Of a stretch of DNA of 64,000 bases, positions 5,472 to 11,970 are shown piece after piece. Where the stretch lies: the IMG/VR virus record IMGVR_UViG_3300032236_001631, positions 1-64,000 of that record. The stretch is one strand, 5' to 3'. This DNA is from a virus. Made by a program: the position numbers and the translations under genes. The notes under the pieces were generated by a model that saw nothing but the letters and a program-made list of their open reading frames with translations, had not been told where the DNA came from and ran no database searches. The number at the start of each line of letters is the position of its first letter. The first letter of the stretch is position 1.

Positions 5472-5735
5472 TTAATTTCTAGGATCAGTCCAACTTTGAA
5501 TAGGATAAGGTGTATTGAGAATCATTTCAACAAAAGCTTTTCCTTTTTCAGTGAGTGTAAGTTGATCAGCATCAGAATCATGTTCAGCAAATCTTACTAG
5601 GATATGATCTTTTAGTAATTGACTAGCAGCATCATATTCTGCACTATTCCATCTGTTGATCATATACCTTGGATGGTAATGTGCTTTGAGAACAATCTCA
5701 ATCTTTAATGGGCTGTGTAGGTTTCTTTTAATCAT
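5472..5735 (-). CDS. winged-helix-like phage protein
   Basis: An 87-residue protein. The order of predicted elements (YDAASQLLKDHILVRFAEHD, then LTLTEKGKAFVEMILNTPYP) and the closing QSWTDPRN resemble a group of small phage proteins with a winged-helix-like core and a TEKGxAxVExxxxTPxP signature. The start at 5735 (MIKRNLHS) follows the upstream stop by one base; an ATG at 5777 would overlap the upstream gene by about 40 nt and is less likely. DNA binding is an inference. Confidence 0.65.
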   Translation of the reverse strand: MIKRNLHSPLKIEIVLKAHYHPRYMINRWNSAEYDAASQLLKDHILVRFAEHDSDADQLTLTEKGKAFVEMILNTPYPIQSWTDPRN

Positions 5736-5736
5736 A

Positions 5737-6042
5737 TTAGTCTTTGTTAAAGTCATTAAAGATAGCTTTCCATTCATTTAGGATATACTCTCTAATTGGA
5801 TTGTCTTGGTACATTACATCTATATCTTTTACAATTCTATCAAAGCTTTTTACTAATTGCTCTCCTCTTTTCTTATAAAGATTTGCTACATCCTCCCAAT
5901 CAATATGTTCATTTGGTACTGGAATTACCATATCTTTATTGCAATGAACACAAGTACAATGAACTCTCTGTCCTATAACAGGTGCAAACTCTAAAGTATC
6001 TTCATTGAGGAATGGATTAGCAAAAATTGTTTTGTGTTTCAT
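5737..6042 (-). CDS. hypothetical protein with Cys/His cluster
   Basis: A 101-residue protein. Near residue 27, RVHCTCVHCNKDM holds Cys and His residues spaced for metal binding. An amphipathic helical C-terminus follows. It overlaps the upstream gene by four bases (ATGA), so translation is probably coupled. Unknown function. Confidence 0.65.
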   Translation of the reverse strand: MKHKTIFANPFLNEDTLEFAPVIGQRVHCTCVHCNKDMVIPVPNEHIDWEDVANLYKKRGEQLVKSFDRIVKDIDVMYQDNPIREYILNEWKAIFNDFNKD

Positions 6043-6356
6043 GCTATTTGTCCTTTCTCTTTGTAATAGTCATAAGCATCATTATAGCCATTCTCGTAAG
6101 CTTTAAGAGCAGCTTTATCCTTAATTTGTTCAATCTTCTGATTAAAGATTCTCAAAAGAAAATCAACAAAGACCTGTGCAGACTCATATGTATCTCCTTC
6201 AAACTTTAATTTGTCTTCATTAAAGTCTAACTTACCAAGTTCTTTATGTTCTTTGTTAAAGAATTGAATAGTATGATTAGGTTCAAAAAGAGATAGAGAA
6301 TTATCAGTACAGATAACTTTATCCCAATTAGATTTATCTATTTTTAGATATTCCAT
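6039..6356 (-). CDS. hypothetical protein
   Basis: A 105-residue protein with an N-terminal beta-rich half (HTIQFFNKEHKELGKLDFNE) and a helical C-terminal half (AQVFVDFLLRIFNQKIEQIK). It is joined to neighbours by a TAATATG junction upstream and an ATGA overlap downstream, inside the 8677-5252 operon. No family recognised. Confidence 0.65.
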   Translation of the reverse strand: MEYLKIDKSNWDKVICTDNSLSLFEPNHTIQFFNKEHKELGKLDFNEDKLKFEGDTYESAQVFVDFLLRIFNQKIEQIKDKAALKAYENGYNDAYDYYKEKGQIA

Positions 6357-6357
6357 A

Positions 6358-6636
6358 TTAATTTACAGCCTTCTCTGTTGTCTCATTATAAGCAAATTTT
6401 TCCATCTGCTTAATATATCTCAAAGCTGTCTGATGTCTAGTCTCATTTTCAAAACAACTAGAAACATTTAGAATTAGCTCATAGTAAAGCTCAGAAAGTT
6501 TTTCATACTTCTTTCTATTAACAACACTATCAAATGCTTCTACATTATGCATCTCCATCCAATTGTATAGCATTTTAGCAGCAGCAATGATCTCTGGTGG
6601 TACATCATTTACAGGTAGATAAATATCTTTGCTCAT
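6358..6636 (-). CDS. hypothetical helical protein
   Basis: A 92-residue, mostly helical protein (PPEIIAAAKMLYNWMEMHNV; YEKLSELYYELILN). Its start overlaps the end of the upstream gene by four bases. It resembles short helical phage proteins in which an 'A..m..ym...n' helix recurs, but I cannot name a family. Confidence 0.65.
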   Translation of the reverse strand: MSKDIYLPVNDVPPEIIAAAKMLYNWMEMHNVEAFDSVVNRKKYEKLSELYYELILNVSSCFENETRHQTALRYIKQMEKFAYNETTEKAVN

Positions 6637-6854
6637 AAATTGAATGCCTCATTAACCCTCTCTTCAAACTTCTTAACAGCTGGAAGGATAATTTGATTTG
6701 TTGTGAAGTCATTTGTCTTAAGCTCTCTTGCTATAACACTTCCAAACTCTAATGCTGCTAGGTTAACTTTATTTCTAATAACAGAAAGCTCATCATGTTC
6801 TTCTAGTCCAGTTAGAACTTCTTTTAGGAAATTTTTAATCTCTTCTCTTTTCAT
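6633..6854 (-). CDS. hypothetical helical protein
   Basis: A 73-residue protein starting MKREEIKNFLKEVLTGLEEH. The ATG at 6854 is preferred: it follows the upstream stop by one base, and an AAGGAG-like sequence lies about 10 nt before it. An upstream ATG at 6887 would overlap the neighbour. Function unknown. Confidence 0.65.
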   Translation of the reverse strand: MKREEIKNFLKEVLTGLEEHDELSVIRNKVNLAALEFGSVIARELKTNDFTTNQIILPAVKKFEERVNEAFNL

Positions 6855-6855
6855 A

Positions 6856-7257
6856 TTAAATCTTCTCCTTTTCGAATACATTACCAATTACTTCACAGTC
6901 ATCAACAACTGTTCTCCAAATATCTGGAATGAAGCAACCAGTAACAAACTTCACCTCATCAACTCTATAATTCTCCCTATGAAGACTATTTGTTGTCCAT
7001 CCTACTGGAATTGGATATTTGATAATGTCTCCTTCATAAATTTCTGTTCCTCCTTTATCTTTCATTCCAGTATATTGCTGAATAAAAGGCTGTTCATAAG
7101 CATCAAATACAGGTTCCCATGTTGGATCTTCTTTAGTACCATAGTTCTCATAAACAGTACCATTCAAACTAAGCATAAGATCCTCATCCTTATAGATCAT
7201 TTGCTTTGTCCCTTGTTGATCTGTATAACAAACTCTAAATTTGAATTCTCTTTTCAT
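6856..7257 (-). CDS. YopX family protein
   Basis: A 133-residue protein. It has the YopX signatures: N-terminal MKREFKFRVCY, central QQYTGMKDKGGTEIYEGDII, and C-terminal CEVIGNVFEKE. The family is common in phages and prophages, adopts a small beta-barrel-like fold, and has no firmly known role. An AGGAGG precedes the ATG by 9 nt, one of the few strong ribosome sites in this region. It follows the upstream stop by one base. Confidence 0.88.
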   Translation of the reverse strand: MKREFKFRVCYTDQQGTKQMIYKDEDLMLSLNGTVYENYGTKEDPTWEPVFDAYEQPFIQQYTGMKDKGGTEIYEGDIIKYPIPVGWTTNSLHRENYRVDEVKFVTGCFIPDIWRTVVDDCEVIGNVFEKEKI

Positions 7258-7258
7258 A

Positions 7259-7909
7259 TTACCAACCCTCCTCTTTCTTTCTTGGTGCTGTTACCCATAC
7301 ACCAATGTTTCCTACCCACTGTAAAGCACCATCTACAAAACCAAGTTCATACTTCTCGCCTTTAGGTAATTGTGACCATTTTTTATCAATAAGATCAAAT
7401 GCTTCTTGATATTTCTTTTCACAAAAAAACGAATATAATTTCTTTTTAATTCTAGCTGGAGCAACAAAGAATTTCCTAGTACTAAAACCTTGGACAACTG
7501 GATTAGGAACATCTGAATAACTTCCCCAACAAGTATCAAAGTCACGACCAGAACCAGAGTATCCTCCATTTCTTTCGTATGCCATATATTGTCTAAGAGT
7601 CTTCCAAATCATATAGGCTTCCTCTCCCCCAAAACCATACTGACCAACTCCCCATGCGGCATTAGGAGAACCAAGATCTTTGAAATATACTTTTCTAATG
7701 AGAGCTTCAATGTCTTTATTGTCATTGAAGTGATCATAGTTCTCATGCTTGAGCATCTCAGTCTGCTTATCAGCATAGCATTCGTCCAGTGCCATAGTGA
7801 TTTGACCACTACGCATACGCATGAATACTTCCAATGCTCTTTCGATTACAGGAAGATGTCTCTCGTCAAATGTAACAGTGACTTTCTTATGTTCTTTTTT
7901 CTTAGGCAT
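7259..7909 (-). CDS. hypothetical protein following a structured leader
   Basis: A 216-residue protein. It opens with a Lys-rich segment, then a helical region (RHLPVIERALEVFMRMRSGQ) typical of a phage family I have seen without assigned function, then a Gly/Trp/Tyr-rich middle (WGVGQYGFGGEEAYMIWKTL). Its ATG is 16 nt downstream of the cloverleaf RNA element at 7926-8038, and no Shine-Dalgarno site is visible. Expression could therefore depend on that structure. Confidence 0.7.
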   Translation of the reverse strand: MPKKKEHKKVTVTFDERHLPVIERALEVFMRMRSGQITMALDECYADKQTEMLKHENYDHFNDNKDIEALIRKVYFKDLGSPNAAWGVGQYGFGGEEAYMIWKTLRQYMAYERNGGYSGSGRDFDTCWGSYSDVPNPVVQGFSTRKFFVAPARIKKKLYSFFCEKKYQEAFDLIDKKWSQLPKGEKYELGFVDGALQWVGNIGVWVTAPRKKEEGW

Positions 7910-7925
7910 GTTTTTAAAAGTTGAT

Positions 7926-8038
7926 GACTAGGAAATACTTTGGTGGTACTTCGGACAGGCTACACGTTCATCGTATACTATGCTTCGCTATCACCTGTTG
8001 CGGAAGTTCTTTAGCTTATAAGAACTCGCACCCTAGTC
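7926..8038 (-). ncRNA. four-way-junction structured RNA element
   Basis: On the minus strand, ends GACTAGG and CCTAGTC (8032-8038 with 7926-7932) form a 7-bp closing stem. Inside, three arms follow almost without unpaired bases: 8030-7999 (TGCG/CGCA plus AGTTCTT/AAGAACT), 7998-7955 (ACAGG/CCTGT with internal pairs), then 7951-7933 (AAGTAC/GTATTT, one G-U pair that works only in minus-strand RNA). This is a cloverleaf like tRNA, but there is no T-loop sequence and no plausible anticodon arm. It lies between two genes of one operon. Confidence 0.65.
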
Positions 8039-8045
8039 AAATTGT

Positions 8046-8282
8046 TTATCCTAGCATATTAACAGTATCTCTATATGCTGTCAAGGCATTAATGATATCA
8101 TCTAATTCACTATTCTCAAAAGACATAAAACTTCTTGGTCTACGATCTGCGTCGAAATGACTAGGACAAATATCTGTAGTTAGCATTTCAGTATATTCAT
8201 AATTGTCTGGTGATTGTCTGAATGTCAAAAAGAAATCATCTAATTTTACGTTTACTTGTACACTTGTATTTTTATTTTTCAT
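8046..8282 (-). CDS. hypothetical protein
   Basis: A 78-residue protein with a beta-rich N-terminal half (SVQVNVKLDDFFLTFRQSP) and a helical C-terminus (ELDDIINALTAYRDTVNMLG). Start and upstream stop overlap as TAATG. It sits directly before the structured RNA element. No family recognised. Confidence 0.65.
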   Translation of the reverse strand: MKNKNTSVQVNVKLDDFFLTFRQSPDNYEYTEMLTTDICPSHFDADRRPRSFMSFENSELDDIINALTAYRDTVNMLG

Positions 8283-8677
8283 TACTTCTTATTACGAGTT
8301 GCTTCAAGGATAGGAAGATTAGCCTCTGTAGGAATATAGATTACCTGATTCTTGGTATTCTCAAGGTTATTCACAAAGAGATATCTAAGATATTCCTCAT
8401 TATTCTTCAGGGACTCACCAATGATTTTATTGGCTTCTGCAACTCCCTTTGCTCTTTCCACCTCTGCTTTAGCTAGAAGTGTAGCACTTTCCATCTTTGC
8501 CCTTGCTTCTGCTACTGCAACCTCACGAGAAGATTGAGCATGAGCAAGGATAGCTTCACCAGCCATTCTCTGTTGATAGACATCATACTTTGGACAACCT
8601 ACCATACCACCAGCAATAATACCAATGATAAGGATTGTGATTAATGTTACGATTGATATTACTTCTGTTGTTTTCAT
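8282..8677 (-). CDS. Band-7/SPFH-like membrane lipoprotein
   Basis: A 131-residue protein. A hydrophobic N-terminus (residues 8-28) ends GGMVGC, a plausible lipobox. Residues 32-100 (VYQQRMAGEAILAHAQSSRE; AEVERAKGVAEANKIIGESL) match the Ala/Glu-rich helical C-terminal part of SPFH (stomatin/prohibitin-like) proteins. NQVIYIPTEANLPILEA is also typical of that family. The globular Band-7 domain itself is absent, so this is a short phage version. SPFH proteins form membrane rings that scaffold proteases; here the partner is unknown. Confidence 0.8.
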   Translation of the reverse strand: MKTTEVISIVTLITILIIGIIAGGMVGCPKYDVYQQRMAGEAILAHAQSSREVAVAEARAKMESATLLAKAEVERAKGVAEANKIIGESLKNNEEYLRYLFVNNLENTKNQVIYIPTEANLPILEATRNKK

Positions 8678-8678
8678 A

Positions 8679-8714
8679 TTTTTATATACTATATCATTTA
8701 AAAGTTTCTGTCAA
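8679..8714 (-). promoter_or_regulatory. early-type promoter, non-repeat spacer
   Basis: TTGACA (8709-8714), 17-bp spacer, TAGTAT (8686-8691). Predicted leader about 2 nt before the ATG at 8677. It would drive the nine-gene unit down to 5252. The -35 box lies in the end of the HAD gene. Confidence 0.75.
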
Positions 8715-9135
8715 CAAAAATTCTATCGAATTTTTCGGCGGTAGTATTATTTTTATGCCTTCCATCATCTACGAGAAGAACATTATCAAAACCGCTCATC
8801 ATACATTCGACAGCAACCATAATAGAATCATCAATATGAAGTACAGAACCAATCTCTTTTAGAACTGGTGATTTAGGTTTACATGCAACAGAATGAATAT
8901 CTCTAATAGGAAGTTTATACTCTTCTACATATGCTTTAACTTCTGGTATGTCCCAAGTCTCTCTGGCAGTTACAATGTCAATGATGTAACCTTCATTATG
9001 CTTCTCAAAAAGAAGATCATGAACCTTTTGAATTGGGACAAGAACTTCAGAAGAAGTCCACAGCATTCCTACTTTCTCTTCGCTTAAAGAGAACAAAGTA
9101 TCATCAAAATCCGTTGAAATAACTAAACCTTTCAT
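8698..9135 (-). CDS. HAD-family phosphatase
   Basis: A 145-residue protein. HAD motif I is DFDDTL (residues 9-14), motif II is the VTAR region, a Lys follows in SVACKPKSP, and motif IV is HIDDS. These are the nucleophile and metal-binding acids of the haloacid dehalogenase superfamily. Length and motif spacing fit small capless phosphatases such as those acting on nucleotides or on 5'/3' nucleic-acid ends. The substrate cannot be read from sequence. It has its own promoter. Confidence 0.88.
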   Translation of the reverse strand: MKGLVISTDFDDTLFSLSEEKVGMLWTSSEVLVPIQKVHDLLFEKHNEGYIIDIVTARETWDIPEVKAYVEEYKLPIRDIHSVACKPKSPVLKEIGSVLHIDDSIMVAVECMMSGFDNVLLVDDGRHKNNTTAEKFDRIFVDRNF

Positions 9136-9170
9136 AAAATAAACTTATATGAAATTCTATTCATTGTCAA
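9135..9170 (-). promoter_or_regulatory. early-type promoter
   Basis: TTGACA (9165-9170), 17-bp spacer, TAAGTT (9142-9147). The predicted +1 is the A of the ATG at 9135. The -10 box is weak. Confidence 0.55.
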
Positions 9171-9265
9171 TTTTATATTTCAAAAAAAACCTCCAGAACT
9201 TTTACTTCTTTTCTTTAAACATGCTGTGATACTTTATTCATCAAAGTCAAAAGTGATTAGTTGTT
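9171..9265. other. short non-coding gap
   Basis: Contains a minus-strand T8 run at about 9182-9190 preceded by GGAGG and only a weak AGAA/TTCT stem, so a weak terminator is possible. I see no convincing gene here. Confidence 0.35.
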
Positions 9266-9484
9266 TCACCTTGGAATGATAACAGCCATAGCATTAGGTT
9301 CGTATTGATCAGTTACATGATGAACCTCATGCTTACCATAATACCACTCTTCATGGACATTCAGTCTAATAGGAGTCTGATAAGGCTTACTAGGAGAAGC
9401 AATTCCTCCCTCATATCCTTCTACCATGACAAGCATTTCTGGATCAAACTGCTGTAGCTGTTCTATAAGTTCTTTTATTTTCAT
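9266..9484 (-). CDS. hypothetical phage protein
   Basis: A 72-residue protein starting MKIKELIEQLQQFDPEMLVM, a pattern common to small phage proteins of unknown function (KELIExLxxxDPxxxV). A His-rich segment (GKHEVHHVTDQY) follows. The start at 9484 overlaps the stop of an upstream 41-residue gene by three bases; a longer frame to 9520 is less likely. Confidence 0.7.
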   Translation of the reverse strand: MKIKELIEQLQQFDPEMLVMVEGYEGGIASPSKPYQTPIRLNVHEEWYYGKHEVHHVTDQYEPNAMAVIIPR

Positions 9485-9606
9485 TTTATAACAAACATAA
9501 GCCACAATGCAAAAATGCACGATATAGTTGAGAATGCGATGAATGCACTTATACCTAAAAAGATATAGAACGCAATTGTTAATTTATTCGGATATTTATT
9601 TTTCAT
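9481..9606 (-). CDS. 41-residue membrane protein
   Basis: Reads MKNKYPNKLTIAFYIFLGIS and continues hydrophobic to LWLMFVIK: one long or two short membrane spans. It begins at the predicted +1 of a consensus early promoter and ends in an ATGA overlap with the next gene, which supports it despite its size. Confidence 0.65.
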   Translation of the reverse strand: MKNKYPNKLTIAFYIFLGISAFIAFSTISCIFALWLMFVIK

Positions 9607-9641
9607 AATCCTATTCTATATGCTTTAGGAGGTGGTGTCAA
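9606..9641 (-). promoter_or_regulatory. early promoter copy 14, consensus
   Basis: TTGACA (9636-9641), 17-bp spacer (CCACCTCC variant), TAGAAT (9613-9618). The predicted +1 is the A of the ATG at 9606. Confidence 0.85.
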
Positions 9642-9795
9642 GAGGTTCATACAAATCTGGACAAAATTCTCTATTATATGTTTCTCTAACTCTGATATAC
9701 TCTTCAAAAGTTAAACCAGAGATTGTTACAGTTATAAGAGCATTAGGACTATCAAAAAACTCTTTATCAGATTTTGAATCAAATATTCTAGGCAT
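9625..9795 (-). CDS. hypothetical small protein ending DTTS
   Basis: A 56-residue protein starting MPRIFDSKSDKEFFDSPNAL. The promoter-encoded C-terminus here reads LDTTS because the promoter spacer has one substitution. The start at 9795 follows the upstream stop by four bases; a longer frame to 9906 would overlap the neighbour by about 100 nt and begins with an unrelated hydrophobic stretch. Confidence 0.6.
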   Translation of the reverse strand: MPRIFDSKSDKEFFDSPNALITVTISGLTFEEYIRVRETYNREFCPDLYEPLDTTS

Positions 9796-9799
9796 AATC

Positions 9800-10033
9800 T
9801 TATTTGTTTTGGTTCCAAAGAGGAAAGTCATCCCATTGTTTGATAATCCAACCACCAGTATGATAAGACTCAAAATGTGTACCATTTTTAAAACCATCAG
9901 AAACAAATTTAGCTTCTACATTTGGAACACTAAAGGTTGCTATTCCATCTGGTGTATTCTTTGTAATGATAATATGAGTATCATTACAGCTAATCTCTGA
10001 GGTATCTACCATCACTTCTAATTTATATTTCAT
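9800..10033 (-). CDS. hypothetical beta-rich protein
   Basis: A 77-residue protein with alternating strands (KYKLEVMVDTSEISCNDTHI; IATFSVPNVEAKFVSDG) and an aromatic C-terminus (GGWIIKQWDDFPLWNQNK). It is the first gene after a leaderless promoter, followed closely by 9625-9795. No family recognised. Confidence 0.65.
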   Translation of the reverse strand: MKYKLEVMVDTSEISCNDTHIIITKNTPDGIATFSVPNVEAKFVSDGFKNGTHFESYHTGGWIIKQWDDFPLWNQNK

Positions 10034-10068
10034 AATCTTATTCTATATGCTTTAGGATGACTTGTCAA
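10033..10068 (-). promoter_or_regulatory. early promoter copy 15, consensus
   Basis: TTGACA (10063-10068), 17-bp spacer, TAGAAT (10040-10045). The predicted +1 is the A of the ATG at 10033. Its spacer encodes the C-terminal DKSS of the upstream gene. Confidence 0.85.
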
Positions 10069-10237
10069 GATTTTTGCATTGATCAATAATATAATCAACA
10101 GGAATCATATTAGTTAATGTTCTATTACTTTCTCTTAATTGCTTAACAGTCCAAATAAGCTCTTCTACTGTCATTTTTTCTGGTTCAACACAATATTCTA
10201 AATCATCTCCGAATTTATTAGTTCTGTATTCATTCAT
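10052..10237 (-). CDS. hypothetical small protein ending DKSS
   Basis: A 61-residue protein. The middle (MTVEELIWTVKQLRESNRTL) is a predicted helix. The last four residues are encoded by the next promoter and vary with it (DKSS instead of DTSS). It is a single-gene unit flanked by two promoter copies. Confidence 0.65.
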   Translation of the reverse strand: MNEYRTNKFGDDLEYCVEPEKMTVEELIWTVKQLRESNRTLTNMIPVDYIIDQCKNLDKSS

Positions 10238-10272
10238 AATCTTATTCTATATGCTTTAGGAGGATGTGTCAA
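10237..10272 (-). promoter_or_regulatory. early promoter copy 16, consensus
   Basis: TTGACA (10267-10272), 17-bp spacer, TAGAAT (10244-10249). The predicted +1 is the A of the ATG at 10237. Confidence 0.85.
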
Positions 10273-10441
10273 GCTTTTCTTTCAATTTAGCAATTTCCAC
10301 ACATTGCTTACTGATTATATCCTTTAGATATTTGATTCTATGTTCATGTGAATCACCACAATTATAACCTCCAAGAGATCTATAATAATCGAATGCCTTT
10401 TTTTGATAAGGGTCTGTTAGATTATATGAATTGAATTTCAT
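10256..10441 (-). CDS. hypothetical small protein ending DTSS
   Basis: A 61-residue protein. A His/Glu-containing N-terminus (GDSHEHRIKYLKDIISKQCV) runs into a helix ending KEKLDTSS, where DTSS is promoter-encoded. It is a single-gene unit between two promoters. No family recognised. Confidence 0.65.
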   Translation of the reverse strand: MKFNSYNLTDPYQKKAFDYYRSLGGYNCGDSHEHRIKYLKDIISKQCVEIAKLKEKLDTSS

Positions 10442-10475
10442 AATCTTATTATATAGTATTAAGAGGAGGTGTCAA
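10441..10475 (-). promoter_or_regulatory. early promoter copy 17, variant
   Basis: TTGACA (10470-10475), 16-bp spacer (CCTCCTCTTAA...), TATAAT (10448-10453). The predicted +1 is the A of the ATG at 10441. Confidence 0.75.
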
Positions 10476-10630
10476 TGAAAAAGATTAAGTGTTGCAGCTA
10501 TAAAATAAAATGCCAATGCTATAAAGAAAGTTTTCTCCATAAGACTAACCTTACACATTAGCCCTAATCCAAGAGTTATAAAGGTTGCTACTACAGCAAT
10601 GGTTGTAAAAATAGGTAATACTATATTCAT
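10472..10630 (-). CDS. 52-residue membrane protein
   Basis: Reads MNIVLPIFTTIAVVATFITL, a short polar turn, then FFIALAFYFIAATLNLFH: two membrane spans. It starts at a leaderless promoter and its TGA stop is part of the next TTGACA, the same layout as neighbouring genes. Confidence 0.65.
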   Translation of the reverse strand: MNIVLPIFTTIAVVATFITLGLGLMCKVSLMEKTFFIALAFYFIAATLNLFH

Positions 10631-10665
10631 TATTACAGTCTATATGCTTTAGGAGGAGGTGTCAA
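10630..10665 (-). promoter_or_regulatory. early promoter copy 18
   Basis: TTGACA (10660-10665), 17-bp spacer, TAGACT (10637-10642). The predicted +1 is the A of the ATG at 10630. It covers the last codons of the gene at 10662-10868. Confidence 0.8.
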
Positions 10666-10868
10666 GGCTCTTCTCTCTCAGCACTCAGCTTTAGAATCCC
10701 ATTACTAATGTATAGGTTAGCTGTAATTCTTGAGCCATCCTGAAGAGTAATTCCAAGCCAGAACCTATCCTGATCCATTCTTTCTAGATGGACAAATTGA
10801 GCATCTTCGGCAATAACTTCATCAAAGTTACCTTCTCTATCAGATCTGATTTCCCATTCTGGTTTCAT
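10662..10868 (-). CDS. hypothetical protein
   Basis: A 68-residue beta-rich protein (FVHLERMDQDRFWLGITLQD; RITANLYISNGILKL). This antiparallel-strand pattern occurs in small phage proteins of unknown role. It is the last gene of the unit that begins at 14300. Its TGA stop is in TTGACA. Confidence 0.65.
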   Translation of the reverse strand: MKPEWEIRSDREGNFDEVIAEDAQFVHLERMDQDRFWLGITLQDGSRITANLYISNGILKLSAEREEP

Positions 10869-10879
10869 TGATTAAAATC

Positions 10880-10969
10880 TCATTTATTTTCTTTTTCTTT
10901 TCTATCTCTTATCCATTTTATAATCATTGGCATACCTAGTAAGCCATATTTTGGAATTCTTTTTTTCAT
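10880..10969 (-). CDS. 29-residue basic peptide
   Basis: Reads MKKRIPKYGLLGMPMIIKWI, then a very basic tail ending KEKENK. Its ATG overlaps the upstream stop as ATGA, so it could be translated by coupling. Very short; supported only by that junction and the absence of another gene in the gap. Confidence 0.45.
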   Translation of the reverse strand: MKKRIPKYGLLGMPMIIKWIRDRKEKENK

Positions 10970-11202
10970 GAATTTAAATCCAAGTTATGCTCATTCAAGA
11001 GCCTCCAAAGCTCATCTCTTACCTTAGCCATAGTATCAGTGAGAATAGGATCCTCTTTATCAGATGGATACTTGACAAAGTTTCTAAGGTACTGGTCTAG
11101 CTCCCAAAGCACTAAAGAATACTTTCTAGCATTATTAGCTAGTTCAAATTCTTCAAGATCTTCAGGTTCGTTTAAGTTATATTCTAAAGTGGCTTTTGGC
11201 AT
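10966..11202 (-). CDS. common phage hypothetical protein
   Basis: A 78-residue protein (MPKATLEYNLNEPEDLEEFE...ALVLWELDQYLR-like...LWRLLNEHNLDL). The order of 'ATLEYNLpe...EFE.A', 'LWELDQ.LR' and 'R.EL..LLNE..LDL' matches a widespread phage family of unknown function. It joins its neighbours by a TAATATG junction upstream and ATGA downstream. Confidence 0.75.
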   Translation of the reverse strand: MPKATLEYNLNEPEDLEEFELANNARKYSLVLWELDQYLRNFVKYPSDKEDPILTDTMAKVRDELWRLLNEHNLDLNS

Positions 11203-11203
11203 A

Positions 11204-11530
11204 TTAAGATTTTATATTATTTTTATAAAGGTCATAGCTCAGAATCAGACTAATAGTATAACCAAAAGCTGTCCATATCCATCCATAATAGAGTAATATT
11301 ATAATAAAAACAATTGTAATAGGAGTACTAATCCATACAGGAACAGGTCTTCCTTCTTTAATGATTCTATCATGAATCTCTTTATTATTCATAGCTAGAA
11401 TACAACATGATACTCCAAACCAAGTAAGAAAATAAATCATGTATTGTGCTGCTTTCATTCCTTTGATACCATACCAGAGAACAATCAAAGAAAAACACAG
11501 AGAAATAAAATATTTTGATTTTCTGTTCAT
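11204..11530 (-). CDS. multi-span membrane protein
   Basis: A 108-residue protein with about four hydrophobic segments (near residues 8-24, 29-45, 67-84 and 85-100). The start at 11530 (MNRKSKYF) follows the upstream stop by one base. Function unknown. Confidence 0.65.
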   Translation of the reverse strand: MNRKSKYFISLCFSLIVLWYGIKGMKAAQYMIYFLTWFGVSCCILAMNNKEIHDRIIKEGRPVPVWISTPITIVFIIILLYYGWIWTAFGYTISLILSYDLYKNNIKS

Positions 11531-11531
11531 A

Positions 11532-11969
11532 TTATTCTTTATTGTCAATTTGACTTCTTAGCATTTGATTTTCAGATTCGAGTATATCAATACGCTCTCT
11601 CATTCCTTGAATAAGTGCTTTTGTTTCTTTTAAAATTCTAGCATCTTTTCCTGCTACATCATAAATTCTAAAAATATCTTCTTCGTTATGAGTTTTATCG
11701 TTATACGTCATGATTATTTTTTCCAATTCTACCAATATTTTTTTGTAATTGCAATCATTATTTTTATATTCTGAAATCAATTTTAAGCAAATATCTTTAA
11801 TCTTAAAGAATTTTATGGCATTCTTATCCATACTATCTGCCATTTCCTTTACCAGATCTCTCCAATAATTTAAAGATTTTTGAAATTCTTTATTTTGTAT
11901 TTCTAGATTGATATTCTTGATTCTCAAATTAGCAATATCATCTATCATATTTGGTTTATAATCATCCAT
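11532..11969 (-). CDS. coiled-coil protein
   Basis: A 145-residue protein with two helical, heptad-like stretches (RIKNINLEIQNKEFQKSLNY near the N-terminus; MRERIDILESENQMLRSQID at the C-terminus). Such proteins usually act as oligomerising scaffolds or structural chaperones. No family recognised. Confidence 0.65.
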   Translation of the reverse strand: MDDYKPNMIDDIANLRIKNINLEIQNKEFQKSLNYWRDLVKEMADSMDKNAIKFFKIKDICLKLISEYKNNDCNYKKILVELEKIIMTYNDKTHNEEDIFRIYDVAGKDARILKETKALIQGMRERIDILESENQMLRSQIDNKE

Positions 11970-11970
11970 A

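Noticed and set aside
6703-7365. Plus-strand 220-residue frame
   Set aside because: Antisense to several well-joined minus-strand genes including YopX; composition is that of an AT-rich shadow.
7926-8038. tRNA gene
   Set aside because: The cloverleaf shape is present, but there is no T-loop consensus, no sensible 7-nt anticodon loop and the arms are too long.
9625-9906. 93-residue version of the gene ending DTTS
   Set aside because: Its first 37 residues overlap the neighbouring gene by over 100 nt; the ATG at 9795 fits the operon layout.
250-10665. Regularly recurring 38-bp repeat resembling a CRISPR array
   Set aside because: Spacing varies from about 200 to over 600 bp, the intervals are coding genes, and the repeat is a promoter with an ATG at a fixed distance.
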